A DNA stretch of 64,000 bases from Clostridium sp. 1001271st1 H5. Its GTDB lineage: Bacteria > Bacillota > Clostridia > Lachnospirales > Lachnospiraceae. The notes beneath the pieces are model-generated. The model saw nothing but the letters and a program-made list of their open reading frames with translations. It searched no databases and was not told the DNA's origin. Made by a program: the position numbers and the translations under genes. The DNA lies in contig NZ_SPHO01000003.1 of the NCBI RefSeq assembly GCF_005845215.1, positions 124,001-188,000 on the forward strand, in the 5' to 3' direction. The first letter of the stretch is position 1. Each line of letters opens with the position of its first letter. Shown here one piece after another: positions 1 to 7,787 of the stretch.

Positions 1-951
1 GTCCCTGTCATTCCAGGCCCATCCGGTAAAGGGAACGCCGGTGCCGCTGCTGTATGCCACTGCGCCGTCCACAACCTGGATTCCGTCCGGGAATGCTGCC
101 TCCAATGGTTTCTCCATGTTGTAGGCGGCGCCTTCCACGCCCTTGCCCCAGAGGGAGACCCTGAAGCCCTTCAGCACCTTTCCTGTACCCATGGTTCCTG
201 CGGTTGCGCTGTTGCGCGCCCAGTTTAACTCGGTCCCATCGTTCAGGGTCGTGCAGTAGTAAATATCAAATGTGTTGCCCACAAAGCCCATAAAACGCAT
301 CTGGATGGCTTCTACCAGGGCGCCGTCATCCCATACCGTTGTGTGGCCGCCGTTCATGGCCCAGTCACTCCAGCCATGTGCGCTTGTATATGTCCTGTAA
401 AGGATGTCGCCCACGATGTTGTTCAGATAGACGGACATGGAACGGAAGCCCTGTTCTGACTCCACCGGGGTGTCGCCCACCACGGGGTCAGTCCATGTGG
501 TATCCGGACGGAGTACCTGAATCTGGACATAGGGTGTGTTGGCTGCTGCCTGTCTGGCTGCCTCCTCTGCCGCAAACTGTGCTGCTGCGGCTGCCTCTGC
601 GTCGGCCTGTGCCGAGTCATCGGCTGCCTGTGCCGCATTCTGGTCCGTGGCGGCTGAGGACACGCCGTCCGTGCCGGCTGCTGCCTCGGCGGTGCTGCCG
701 TCTGCTGCAGCGCCGCCCCCATCGGACTGTTCTGCCGGGGCTGCGTTGGCAGGGGCCACTGCCTGCGGGCCGGAACCCTGCCCGTCCCCACTCTGGCCGT
801 CTGAAGAACCAGGGGAGGTCTGTTCGACTTTTGTGGAAAAAGCCGGACCATAATTAGAATCATCCTGCGCGGCCAGTGCGGGTCCGGCCTGACCTAAGAC
901 CAGAAGTCCGGACAGAAGGGCTGCGACAGCACGCTTCGTTAACTTATTCAT
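1..951 (-). CDS. Secreted ChW-like (clostridial hydrophobic W) repeat protein, 3' part beyond window
   Basis: Reading from 951 down to the window edge gives 317 residues without a stop, so the C-terminus is missing. The start at 951 has AGGAGG at 966-961, nine bases upstream; an in-frame ATG at 960 sits directly against that site and is unlikely. Residues 1-28 form a Sec signal peptide ending in PALAA. Residues about 30-145 are a low-complexity linker rich in Ala, Gln, Asp and Gly, typical of wall-spanning spacers. Residues about 165-275 contain two blocks resembling ChW repeats (LYRTYTSAHGWSDW, then IYYCTTLNDGTELNW, each followed by a hydrophobic EAI/KGF strand). ChW proteins of clostridia are exported and thought to bind cell-surface polymers or host ligands. 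Its position beside a glycan locus fits a surface role. The family call is from motif recognition only. Confidence 0.6.
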   Translation of the reverse strand, partial: MNKLTKRAVAALLSGLLVLGQAGPALAAQDDSNYGPAFSTKVEQTSPGSSDGQSGDGQGSGPQAVAPANAAPAEQSDGGGAAADGSTAEAAAGTDGVSSAATDQNAAQAADDSAQADAEAAAAAQFAAEEAARQAAANTPYVQIQVLRPDTTWTDPVVGDTPVESEQGFRSMSVYLNNIVGDILYRTYTSAHGWSDWAMNGGHTTVWDDGALVEAIQMRFMGFVGNTFDIYYCTTLNDGTELNWARNSATAGTMGTGKVLKGFRVSLWGKGVEGAAYNMEKPLEAAFPDGIQVVDGAVAYSSGTGVPFTGWAWNDRD

Positions 952-1046
952 TCGTAACATCCTCCTGAATTTTTATATAGATTACCATACATGTCTTAAT
1001 CTATCATATTTGGCAGGAAAATTCCAGATGTGATTTACTTTTTACC

Positions 1047-1055
1047 TGCTATAAT
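1047..1055 (+). promoter_or_regulatory. Extended -10 promoter ahead of the GT8 gene
   Basis: TGC followed by TATAAT forms an extended -10 box; no good -35 is visible at 17 bases upstream. Transcription would begin near 1062, leaving a leader of about 55 bases before ATG 1118, which supports 1118 over ATG 1073 as the start of the first glycan gene. Confidence 0.45.
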
Positions 1056-1117
1056 GTAAAATTGTAAACAAAATGACCTTAGAAAGACTAGAGAATGTAA
1101 GAAATAGGTGCCATAAT

Positions 1118-2137
1118 ATGGATTGGAATACAGAAACTGTTAATATCATATATGCGTCCAACGACGGGTATGCCAGACATCTGGCAGCCTCCCTTTATTC
1201 CCTTCTGGACCACAACAGGAACATCCCCCGGATGGACATATATATCCTGTCCGTGGGAATGAGCAAAGGGTGTCTGGAACGTCTGGCCTCGGTTGCCGGG
1301 GAGTTTTGCCGCAGCCTTCATGTGGCGGAGCTGGGCAATCTGAGGGAACGGTTTGATTACGAGGTGGATACCAGGGGATTTGACATAAGCGCCATGGGCC
1401 GCCTCTTTGCCCCTGCGGTGCTGCCGGAATACGTGAGGAAGGCATTGTATCTGGACTGTGATACCATTGTCAACGGAAGCATCCGCCCCCTGTATGGGAC
1501 AGAGCTTGGAAACCATCTGCTAGGCATGGTGATGGAGCCAACGGTTTACAGGGAGATGAAGGAATCCATCGGCATGGGGAAGGATGAGCCTTATTACAAT
1601 TCCGGTGTTCTGCTCATGGACCTGGAGGCGTGGAGGGACCAGGATGTGCTGGGGCAGCTGCTGGAATTTTACAAAAGCCATCAGGGCAGCCTGTTTGCCT
1701 GTGACCAGGATACCATTAACGGCGCTCTGAGAGGCAGAATCATGACGCTGCCGGTCCGATATAATTATTTTACCAATTACCGGTATTTCAGGTACAGGAC
1801 ACTGGTGTCCATGTGCAGGGCCTACCGGGAGGTGGGAGAGGATGGGTACAGGCAGGCGGGAATGTCTCCTGTCATCATCCATTATCTGGGGGATGAGAGG
1901 CCCTGGATAGCCGGAAACCACAACCATTTCAGAAAACTCTACGAGTATTATCTGGATAAGACTCCCTGGAAGGGAACCCCAAAACAGGAGGGAAAGAGGC
2001 TGTACATGCACATGTGGTGGGTATTTAACCATGTGAGCCTTATGTGCCCTGCTTTCAGGCTGTGGATAAGCCGCAGGCTGGGCATGAGGCTGGTGGACAG
2101 CCGCAGGAAGCAGAAGGCCTCCGGAAGCGGAAAATGA
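1118..2137 (+). CDS. Glycosyltransferase family 8 protein
   Basis: A 339-residue GT8 (LgtC/glycogenin-like, GT-A fold) retaining glycosyltransferase. The N-terminal VNIIYASNDGYARHLAASL is the usual nucleotide-sugar strand and helix. YLDCDTIV at residues about 111-118 supplies the DxD metal and diphosphate ligand. PYYNSGVLLMDLEAW and the DQDTINGAL stretch are further family hallmarks. The chosen ATG at 1118 has AGGTG eight bases upstream; an in-frame ATG at 1073 has no ribosome site and lies almost on the predicted transcription start. It is the first gene of a + strand run and overlaps the next gene by four bases (ATGA), so the two are probably translationally coupled. The sugar and acceptor cannot be told from sequence. 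Confidence 0.85.
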   Translation: MDWNTETVNIIYASNDGYARHLAASLYSLLDHNRNIPRMDIYILSVGMSKGCLERLASVAGEFCRSLHVAELGNLRERFDYEVDTRGFDISAMGRLFAPAVLPEYVRKALYLDCDTIVNGSIRPLYGTELGNHLLGMVMEPTVYREMKESIGMGKDEPYYNSGVLLMDLEAWRDQDVLGQLLEFYKSHQGSLFACDQDTINGALRGRIMTLPVRYNYFTNYRYFRYRTLVSMCRAYREVGEDGYRQAGMSPVIIHYLGDERPWIAGNHNHFRKLYEYYLDKTPWKGTPKQEGKRLYMHMWWVFNHVSLMCPAFRLWISRRLGMRLVDSRRKQKASGSGK

Positions 2138-3036
2138 CGATGGATAAGATAAGCATGATTATATTGAACTATAATGACTGGGCCACCACCCTGTCCCTGG
2201 TGGAGGAGGTTAAGGACTATGAGTGTCTGGACTCCGTGGTGGTGGTGGACAACCATTCATCCGATGATTCATGGGAGCGCCTTCAAGCCCTGAACGGCAG
2301 CGGAAAGGTACATGCGCTGCGCATGGAACAAAACGGCGGCTACGGTATGGGCAACCAGGAGGGAATCAATTACGCCGCAGGCTATCTGGAGGCGGACTAT
2401 GTCATCATTGCCAATCCGGACATCCATGTGACGCCCCGGTGCATTGGGCGGGTAAAGGAGGCTCTGGACAGGACCCGGGACGCAGTGGCTGCCTCGGCCA
2501 GGGTGAAGGACCCCCAGGGAAGGGAGCTGTTTTCTTACTGGACCCTTCTGCCTCTGTGGAAGGACCTGCTGGATACGGGGCTGGTCACCAGACGTCTGTT
2601 TAAGGGCATGCTGAATACGCCTGCCTACAGGCTTCCAAATGCCGGGGATGAGGACTGCCGCCTGGTGGATGCGGTTCCCGGGTCCTTTTTTATGCTGAAA
2701 ACAGGCCTTCTCACGCCGGGAGAAATAAAAGAAGTATTTGACAAACGCATCTTTTTGTATTATGAAGAGAAGGTGCTGGGACAGAAGTTCAGGAAAATGG
2801 GGCTTAAGACCGTGCTGGCAACAGACCAGTCCTATGTCCACGCCCATTCTGTCAGCATTGATAAAAGCTTTAAACGAATCGTGGATAAGCAGAGACTGCT
2901 CCACCGGAGCAAGCTGTACTATTATAAGGAGTATCTGGGAACCGGACCCGCCGGTATGGCTGCGGCCAGGATTATTTTGGGATTTATCCTGGCAGAGGTG
3001 TGGTTCCTGACCGTGGTGTGCAGGATGCGGTGGTAG
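2134..3036 (+). CDS. Glycosyltransferase family 2 (rhamnosyltransferase-like)
   Basis: A 300-residue GT-A glycosyltransferase. MIILNYNDWATTLSLVEEV begins the fold, VVVVDNHSSDDSW is the nucleotide-binding strand and YVIIANPDIHV carries the DxD-equivalent. The C-terminus ends in a hydrophobic helix (IILGFILAEVWFL) that may anchor it to the membrane. The order resembles WbbL/RfbN-type rhamnosyltransferases, which act in polymer assembly on undecaprenyl diphosphate. The start overlaps the stop of the GT8 gene by four bases; a second ATG at 2140 is also possible. A longer reading frame upstream lies inside the GT8 gene and is not credible. Donor specificity is not determined, though an RfbC dTDP-rhamnose enzyme is encoded downstream. 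Confidence 0.8.
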   Translation: MTMDKISMIILNYNDWATTLSLVEEVKDYECLDSVVVVDNHSSDDSWERLQALNGSGKVHALRMEQNGGYGMGNQEGINYAAGYLEADYVIIANPDIHVTPRCIGRVKEALDRTRDAVAASARVKDPQGRELFSYWTLLPLWKDLLDTGLVTRRLFKGMLNTPAYRLPNAGDEDCRLVDAVPGSFFMLKTGLLTPGEIKEVFDKRIFLYYEEKVLGQKFRKMGLKTVLATDQSYVHAHSVSIDKSFKRIVDKQRLLHRSKLYYYKEYLGTGPAGMAAARIILGFILAEVWFLTVVCRMRW

Positions 3037-3110
3037 GGCGCCGGGGATGGAACGGCGCGGCAGCCGGCTACGGAATGCGGGACGGCATACAGGAAAGGAC
3101 GAAACGACCT

Positions 3111-4226
3111 ATGAACGGACAGGAAGATAAAGAGAAGGAGATACTGGTTACCCGGTCCTCCCTTCCTTCTTACGAAGAATATATAGAGATGATAAAACCC
3201 ATATGGGACAGCGCCTGGCTGACCAATATGGGAGATTTTCACAAACAGCTGGAACAGGAGCTCAAGGAGTACATGGGCATCCGGAACATGGTGCTGTTTG
3301 TAAACGGGCACATGGCCCTGGAGATGGCCATTCAGGCCCTTGAACTTACTGGGGAGGTGATTACCACCCCCTTCAGCTTTGCATCCACCACCCACGCCAT
3401 TGTGCGCAACAACCTGACTCCGGTGTTCTGCGACATCAATCCCACGGATTACACCATGGATGCGGAAAAAATTGAATCCCTGATTACGGATAAGACCTCG
3501 GCCATCATACCGGTCCATGTGTACGGAAATCTGTGCGATGTGGAGCGGATTGAGGCCATAGCCAGGAAACACGGGCTGAAGGTGATATACGATGCAGCCC
3601 ATACCTTTGGGGAACGGTATAAAGGGAAAAGCGTGGCTGAGTTTGGGGATGCAAGTATCTTCAGTTTTCATGCCACCAAGGTGTTCAACTCCATTGAGGG
3701 AGGCGCAGTGACCTTTCAGGAGGACTGGATGGAGCACCGCCTGAACTGTCTTAAGAACTTCGGGATTGTGGACCAGGAACATGTGGTCTGGGTGGGCGGA
3801 AACGCCAAGATGAACGAATTCCAGGCAGCCATGGGGCTCTGCAACCTGCATCACCTGAATCAGGAGATAGAAAAGCGCAGGCTGGTGGTGGAGCGCTATT
3901 TATCCGGCCTTTCAGGCGTACCGGGCATCAGGCTGCCCTCGTTCAAAGAAGGGCTTACGCCCAATTACGCCTATTTCCCTGTGCTGTTCGAAGGATTTAA
4001 GGCCGGCCGGGACCAGGTATACGACTGCCTGGCCGGGCACAGAATATACCCCAGGAAATATTTTTATCCCCTGATTAATGATTTCCAGTGCTATGAGGGC
4101 AGGTTTTCCTCCAAGGACACGCCGGTGGCAGCCTATGTGGCGGACCGGGTGCTGACGCTGCCGTGCTACGCTGACCTGGCTCCGGAGGATGTGGACCGTA
4201 TCTGCGGCATCATCAGGGGAATGTAG
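3111..4226 (+). CDS. DegT/DnrJ/EryC1 family PLP-dependent sugar aminotransferase
   Basis: A 371-residue fold-type I PLP enzyme that transfers an amino group to a nucleotide-linked keto-sugar. The N-terminal RSSLPSYEEYIEMIKPIWDS is the usual opening of VioA/RfbE-like enzymes. VITTPFSFASTTHAIV follows, then the PLP-binding VIYDAAHTFG aspartate. SFHATKVFNSIEGG contains the expected Schiff-base lysine (about residue 190). The frame is open further upstream to 3000, but that overlaps the previous gene; ATG 3111 has AGGAAAGGA upstream and begins just before the conserved part. Its neighbours are glycosyltransferases and a flippase, so it likely makes an amino-deoxy sugar for the surface glycan. The matching 4-ketosugar dehydratase is not next to it. 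The exact sugar is unknown. Confidence 0.82.
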   Translation: MNGQEDKEKEILVTRSSLPSYEEYIEMIKPIWDSAWLTNMGDFHKQLEQELKEYMGIRNMVLFVNGHMALEMAIQALELTGEVITTPFSFASTTHAIVRNNLTPVFCDINPTDYTMDAEKIESLITDKTSAIIPVHVYGNLCDVERIEAIARKHGLKVIYDAAHTFGERYKGKSVAEFGDASIFSFHATKVFNSIEGGAVTFQEDWMEHRLNCLKNFGIVDQEHVVWVGGNAKMNEFQAAMGLCNLHHLNQEIEKRRLVVERYLSGLSGVPGIRLPSFKEGLTPNYAYFPVLFEGFKAGRDQVYDCLAGHRIYPRKYFYPLINDFQCYEGRFSSKDTPVAAYVADRVLTLPCYADLAPEDVDRICGIIRGM

Positions 4227-4235
4227 GAGACGAAC

Positions 4236-4922
4236 ATGGATAAGGTACTGCTGGTGATACCGGCTTATAACGAGGAAAAGAACATACAGCGGGTGGTGGA
4301 GGACCTGGTCCGGGGCTTTCCCCAGCTGGATTATGTGGTGGTGAACGACGGTTCCAGGGACAGCACAGCCGGAATCTGCAGGGAAAGGGGATATAACCTT
4401 CTGGACCTGCCTGTGAATCTGGGACTGGCAGGCTGCTTTCAGGCAGGAATGAAATACGCCTACAGGAAGGGGTACCGCTACGCCATCCAGTTTGACGGGG
4501 ACGGACAGCACAGGCCGGAGTATATTGAGGCCATGAGACAGAAGATGGAGGAGGGGTATGACATTGTCATCGGCTCCCGGTTTGTGTCGGAGAAAAAGGG
4601 ATGGTCGGCCAGGATGATTGGAAGCAGAATCATAGGCGGCGCCATCCGGCTCACCACAGGCACCAGGGTGACGGACCCCACTTCGGGTATGCGCATGTTC
4701 AACCGTAAAATGATAGAGGAATTTGCCCTTAACCTGAATTACGGGCCGGAGCCGGACACGGTTTCTTTTCTGATTAAACAGGGAGCCAGGGTGGCGGAAC
4801 TGCAGGTGACCATTGATGAAAGGCTGGAGGGAGAGAGCTACTTAAAGCCGCTGACAGCCGTTCACTATATGGCCAGGATGCTGATTTCCATCCTTATGAT
4901 TCAGAATTTCAGGAAACGCTAG
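4236..4922 (+). CDS. Glycosyltransferase family 2, polyprenyl-phosphate type (DPM1-like)
   Basis: A 228-residue GT2 with LLVIPAYNEEKNIQRVVEDL at the start, VVNDGSRDST as the nucleotide-binding strand and QFDGDGQHRPEYI carrying the DxD. This pattern is that of dolichyl/undecaprenyl-phosphate sugar synthases, which make a lipid-phosphate-linked monosaccharide at the inner face of the membrane. It lacks the two C-terminal membrane helices of GtrB; the end (HYMARMLISILMI) may be an amphipathic anchor. The next gene is a MOP flippase and a DUF2142 membrane protein follows soon after, matching the three-part scheme of lipid-phosphate sugar synthase, flippase and membrane transferase. Start ATG 4236 lies 9 bases after the previous stop. 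Confidence 0.85.
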   Translation: MDKVLLVIPAYNEEKNIQRVVEDLVRGFPQLDYVVVNDGSRDSTAGICRERGYNLLDLPVNLGLAGCFQAGMKYAYRKGYRYAIQFDGDGQHRPEYIEAMRQKMEEGYDIVIGSRFVSEKKGWSARMIGSRIIGGAIRLTTGTRVTDPTSGMRMFNRKMIEEFALNLNYGPEPDTVSFLIKQGARVAELQVTIDERLEGESYLKPLTAVHYMARMLISILMIQNFRKR

Positions 4923-4962
4923 GGCCTGTTTGAAAATTCATCCCCGGAGCTTGGAGAACATC

Positions 4963-6285
4963 ATGAAAAATCTGACAAAACATTTACTATATAAAGGAAC
5001 GGATATCGGACGGCAGAACGTGGTCTGGAATATTGCAGGGAGTTTTGTCTATGCATTGGCCAGCATGGTTCTGTCTTTTCTGGTCATACGGGTGGTGGGA
5101 GATGACCAGGGAGGCATATTTTCCTTTGGATTTTCCACTCTGGGACAGCAGATGTTCATAGTGGCCTATTTTGGCATCCGCCCCTTCCAGATTACGGACG
5201 GGACAGGCGAGTATTCCTTCGGGGATTACCTGGAGCACAGGAATATCACCTGTGTCATGGCCCTGGCAGCAGGGGCCCTATTCCTCACCTTCATGCACGG
5301 CATGGGGCGCTACACAGCGGACAAATGCATGATTCTCATTTTGCTTGTCATATACAAGGTAATAGATGGGTATGCTGATGTATATGAGTCGGAGTTCCAG
5401 CGGCAGGGAAGCCTGTATCTGACGGGAAAATCCAATTTTTTCCGTACCCTTTTCTCGGTCAGCGTATTTCTGGTGACGCTGGCTGCATTTGAGCATCTTT
5501 TGTTATCCTGTCTGGCTGCGGTGGCTGCCCAGGCCGTGGGAATCGCGCTGTTCAATCTGGATGTCATCCACGCCCTGCCTGCAGTGGACTGGGACAAGGG
5601 GGAGAGAAAGACTGGAAGGCTGTTTAGGAGCACCTTATTCCTGTTCATATCAGCGTTTCTGGACTTTTATGTGTTCTCCGCGGCCAAATATGCCATTGAC
5701 GCCAGGATGAACAACGCTGCGTCGGGATATTTTAACTTGATTTTTATGCCTACCTCTGTTATTTATATGGTAGCCAACTTTGTAATCCGGCCCTTTCTGA
5801 CCAGGCTTACGGATTTGTGGACCGGAAAGGACTATGACTGCTTTAAAAAGGAGCTTATGCACATCGGCGCCATTATTCTGGGACTTACGGTATTGGCAGT
5901 GGGAGCCACTGCTGTTCTGGGAAGATGGGTGCTGTCCGTAATGGAGATGATTCTTGGAAGCGGTTATGAGGGAAGGCTGGTCAGCTATTTCGGGGCTTTC
6001 ATCATCATCGTGCTGGGAGGCGGCTTCTATGCCCTGGCCAACCTGATGTACTATGCCCTTGTAATCATGCGCAGGCAGAAAGCGATATTCACCGTATATC
6101 TGGCGGCTGCGGCTGCGGCTGCGGTATTATCCGGCTTTCTGGTATCAAAATTTGGGATTAATGGGGCGGCAGGCTGCTATCTGCTGCTTATGATGGGATT
6201 AGTGATGGGTTTCGGCCTGCATACGGCGGGCGCCTATCAGAGTGAGAAAAAGGAGAATGCCGGTAATGGAGGAAGTAACACGTAA
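4963..6285 (+). CDS. MOP-superfamily polysaccharide flippase (Wzx-like)
   Basis: A 440-residue integral membrane protein with about 12 to 14 hydrophobic segments, starting with a short basic N-terminus (MKNLTKHLLYKGTDIGRQNVVWN) and a first helix at about residues 23-45. The pattern matches the polysaccharide transporter family that flips lipid-linked sugars or oligosaccharides across the cytoplasmic membrane. ATG 4963 has GGAG six bases upstream; an in-frame TTG at 4930 has no ribosome site. It overlaps the next GT2 gene by 20 bases. Because a Wzm/Wzt ABC exporter is also encoded in the locus, this flippase may serve a separate step such as flipping a decorating sugar made by the preceding DPM1-like enzyme. 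That division of labour is inference. Confidence 0.8.
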   Translation: MKNLTKHLLYKGTDIGRQNVVWNIAGSFVYALASMVLSFLVIRVVGDDQGGIFSFGFSTLGQQMFIVAYFGIRPFQITDGTGEYSFGDYLEHRNITCVMALAAGALFLTFMHGMGRYTADKCMILILLVIYKVIDGYADVYESEFQRQGSLYLTGKSNFFRTLFSVSVFLVTLAAFEHLLLSCLAAVAAQAVGIALFNLDVIHALPAVDWDKGERKTGRLFRSTLFLFISAFLDFYVFSAAKYAIDARMNNAASGYFNLIFMPTSVIYMVANFVIRPFLTRLTDLWTGKDYDCFKKELMHIGAIILGLTVLAVGATAVLGRWVLSVMEMILGSGYEGRLVSYFGAFIIIVLGGGFYALANLMYYALVIMRRQKAIFTVYLAAAAAAAVLSGFLVSKFGINGAAGCYLLLMMGLVMGFGLHTAGAYQSEKKENAGNGGSNT

Positions 6286-7249
6286 TACTGAGGCGACGGA
6301 TGTCCGGGAGAGAAGGCATGGGCTGCGGGTGGATGTAATCATACCCACCTACAAGCCGGGAAAGAAGTTCTCCAGGCTTTTGAAGATGCTTTCCATGCAG
6401 ACTTATCCCATAGGTAAGATTATTGTTATGAATACAGAGCAGTCCTACTGGAATGATAAGGGCTTTGAGGGAATCGCCAATCTGGAAGTGCATCATCTGT
6501 CCAAGGAGGAGTTTGACCACGGCGCCACCAGAAACAGGGGAGCCCGCTACAGCAGGGCGGATATTATGGTGTTCATGACAGATGATGCGGTTCCGGCGGA
6601 TGAAAGGCTGATTGAGAACCTGACCGCTGCCTTTAAAAAGAGAGGGCCCGGCGGGGAATCGGTTATCATGGCCTATGCCAGACAGCTGCCGGATAAGGAC
6701 TGCGCCATGGCGGAGCGCTATACCCGGTCCTTTAATTATCCGGAGGAGAGCTGCATCAAGACCAAGGAGGACCTGGGGCGGCTGGGCATCAAGACTTTTT
6801 TTGCCTCCAACGTATGCTGCGCCTATGACAGGGAAAAGTTCTGGTTCCAGGGCGGTTTTATCAGTAAGACTATATTTAATGAAGATATGATATTTGCAGG
6901 GAAGGCAGTGCTGCAGGATGATTACGCTGTGGCATATGTGGCGGAGGCCAGGGTTATCCATTCCCACAATTATGGGTGTACAGCCCAGTTCCACCGTAAT
7001 TTCGACCTGGCTGTGTCCCAGGCAGACCATCCGGAGGTCTTTGGGGGCATCCGCTCAGAGGGCGAGGGAATCCGTCTGGTCAGGCAGACAGCCCGTTATC
7101 TTGTGTCCCACCGCCGTCCATGGCTGGTGCCCGGTCTGATTGTAAAAAGCGGATTCAAATATGCGGGCTACCGTCTGGGCAGGTGCTACCGTTTCCTGCC
7201 TGTGAAGCTGGCCGCGGCCTGCAGCATGAACAAGGAGTACTGGAAGTAG
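6266..7249 (+). CDS. Glycosyltransferase family 2 (rhamnosyltransferase-like)
   Basis: A 327-residue GT2. VDVIIPTYKPGKKFSRLL opens the GT-A fold, HLSKEEFDHGATRNRGA is the donor-binding loop characteristic of a rhamnosyltransferase-like subgroup, and VFMTDDAVPADE provides the DxD-like acidic pair. KTIFNEDMIFAGKAV resembles the catalytic ED motif. Of three in-frame starts, ATG 6266 has AGGAG ten bases upstream, while GTG 6242 and ATG 6257 are badly placed. It overlaps the end of the flippase gene. A role in adding a deoxyhexose to the glycan is likely but not shown. Confidence 0.8.
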   Translation: MEEVTRNTEATDVRERRHGLRVDVIIPTYKPGKKFSRLLKMLSMQTYPIGKIIVMNTEQSYWNDKGFEGIANLEVHHLSKEEFDHGATRNRGARYSRADIMVFMTDDAVPADERLIENLTAAFKKRGPGGESVIMAYARQLPDKDCAMAERYTRSFNYPEESCIKTKEDLGRLGIKTFFASNVCCAYDREKFWFQGGFISKTIFNEDMIFAGKAVLQDDYAVAYVAEARVIHSHNYGCTAQFHRNFDLAVSQADHPEVFGGIRSEGEGIRLVRQTARYLVSHRRPWLVPGLIVKSGFKYAGYRLGRCYRFLPVKLAAACSMNKEYWK

Positions 7250-7307
7250 CCGTATGCCGGAGAATGCAGTATCTGGGAAATAACAAAAGAAGGCAGGGAT
7301 TCATCCT

Positions 7308-7787
7308 ATGATGACAATGATTTTCAGAGTGATTCTGGTTATAGTCTCTATATTGACTATGGCTTTTATGATGCGGAAGATTCGGCAGGCTAAGGTACAG
7401 ATTGAGGCAGCGCTGTTTTGGGTTATCATGGCCCTGATACTGGTGGTGTTCTCACTGTTTCCGGCTGTGGCGGATGCCTGCGCCCATTTGCTGGGAATTT
7501 ATTCCACGCCCAATTTCCTGTTCCTGTTCATGATTTTTCTGCTGATTGTAAAGGTATTTGGCATGACCCTTCAGATGTCCCAGATGGAAAGCAGGCAGAA
7601 GGAGCTGGTGCAGCGCATTGCACTGGACCAGAAGGACAGGGAGGAACTGGAGCGCAGGATACAGAGATTCCTGGAACAGGAGGAACTGGCTGGCAGGGAC
7701 TGCAAGGGAGATATGTGCAGGGGGGAAACCGGAGGAAGAAACGTGAGTACAGGGAAAACAGGCGGGGAGGAAGCAGATGGCAGGTAA
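7308..7787 (+). CDS. DUF2304 family small membrane protein
   Basis: A 159-residue protein with three hydrophobic helices at about residues 5-20, 35-55 and 68-88, followed by a charged, probably coiled-coil tail (QMESRQKELVQRIALDQK and onward). The length of the membrane part and the LFWVIMALILVVFSLFP helix match DUF2304, a family of unknown function usually encoded beside polyprenyl-phosphate glycosyltransferases. That is also the case here. The tail after about residue 120 is Gly/Glu-rich and poorly conserved in appearance. It overlaps the following DUF2142 gene by 11 bases. Confidence 0.75.
   Translation: MMTMIFRVILVIVSILTMAFMMRKIRQAKVQIEAALFWVIMALILVVFSLFPAVADACAHLLGIYSTPNFLFLFMIFLLIVKVFGMTLQMSQMESRQKELVQRIALDQKDREELERRIQRFLEQEELAGRDCKGDMCRGETGGRNVSTGKTGGEEADGR

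Noticed and set aside
339..863. Reading frames on both strands inside the ChW-like gene region
   Set aside because: They are Arg/Pro/Ala-rich shadows of the low-complexity linker of the real - strand gene, which has the signal peptide and ribosome site.
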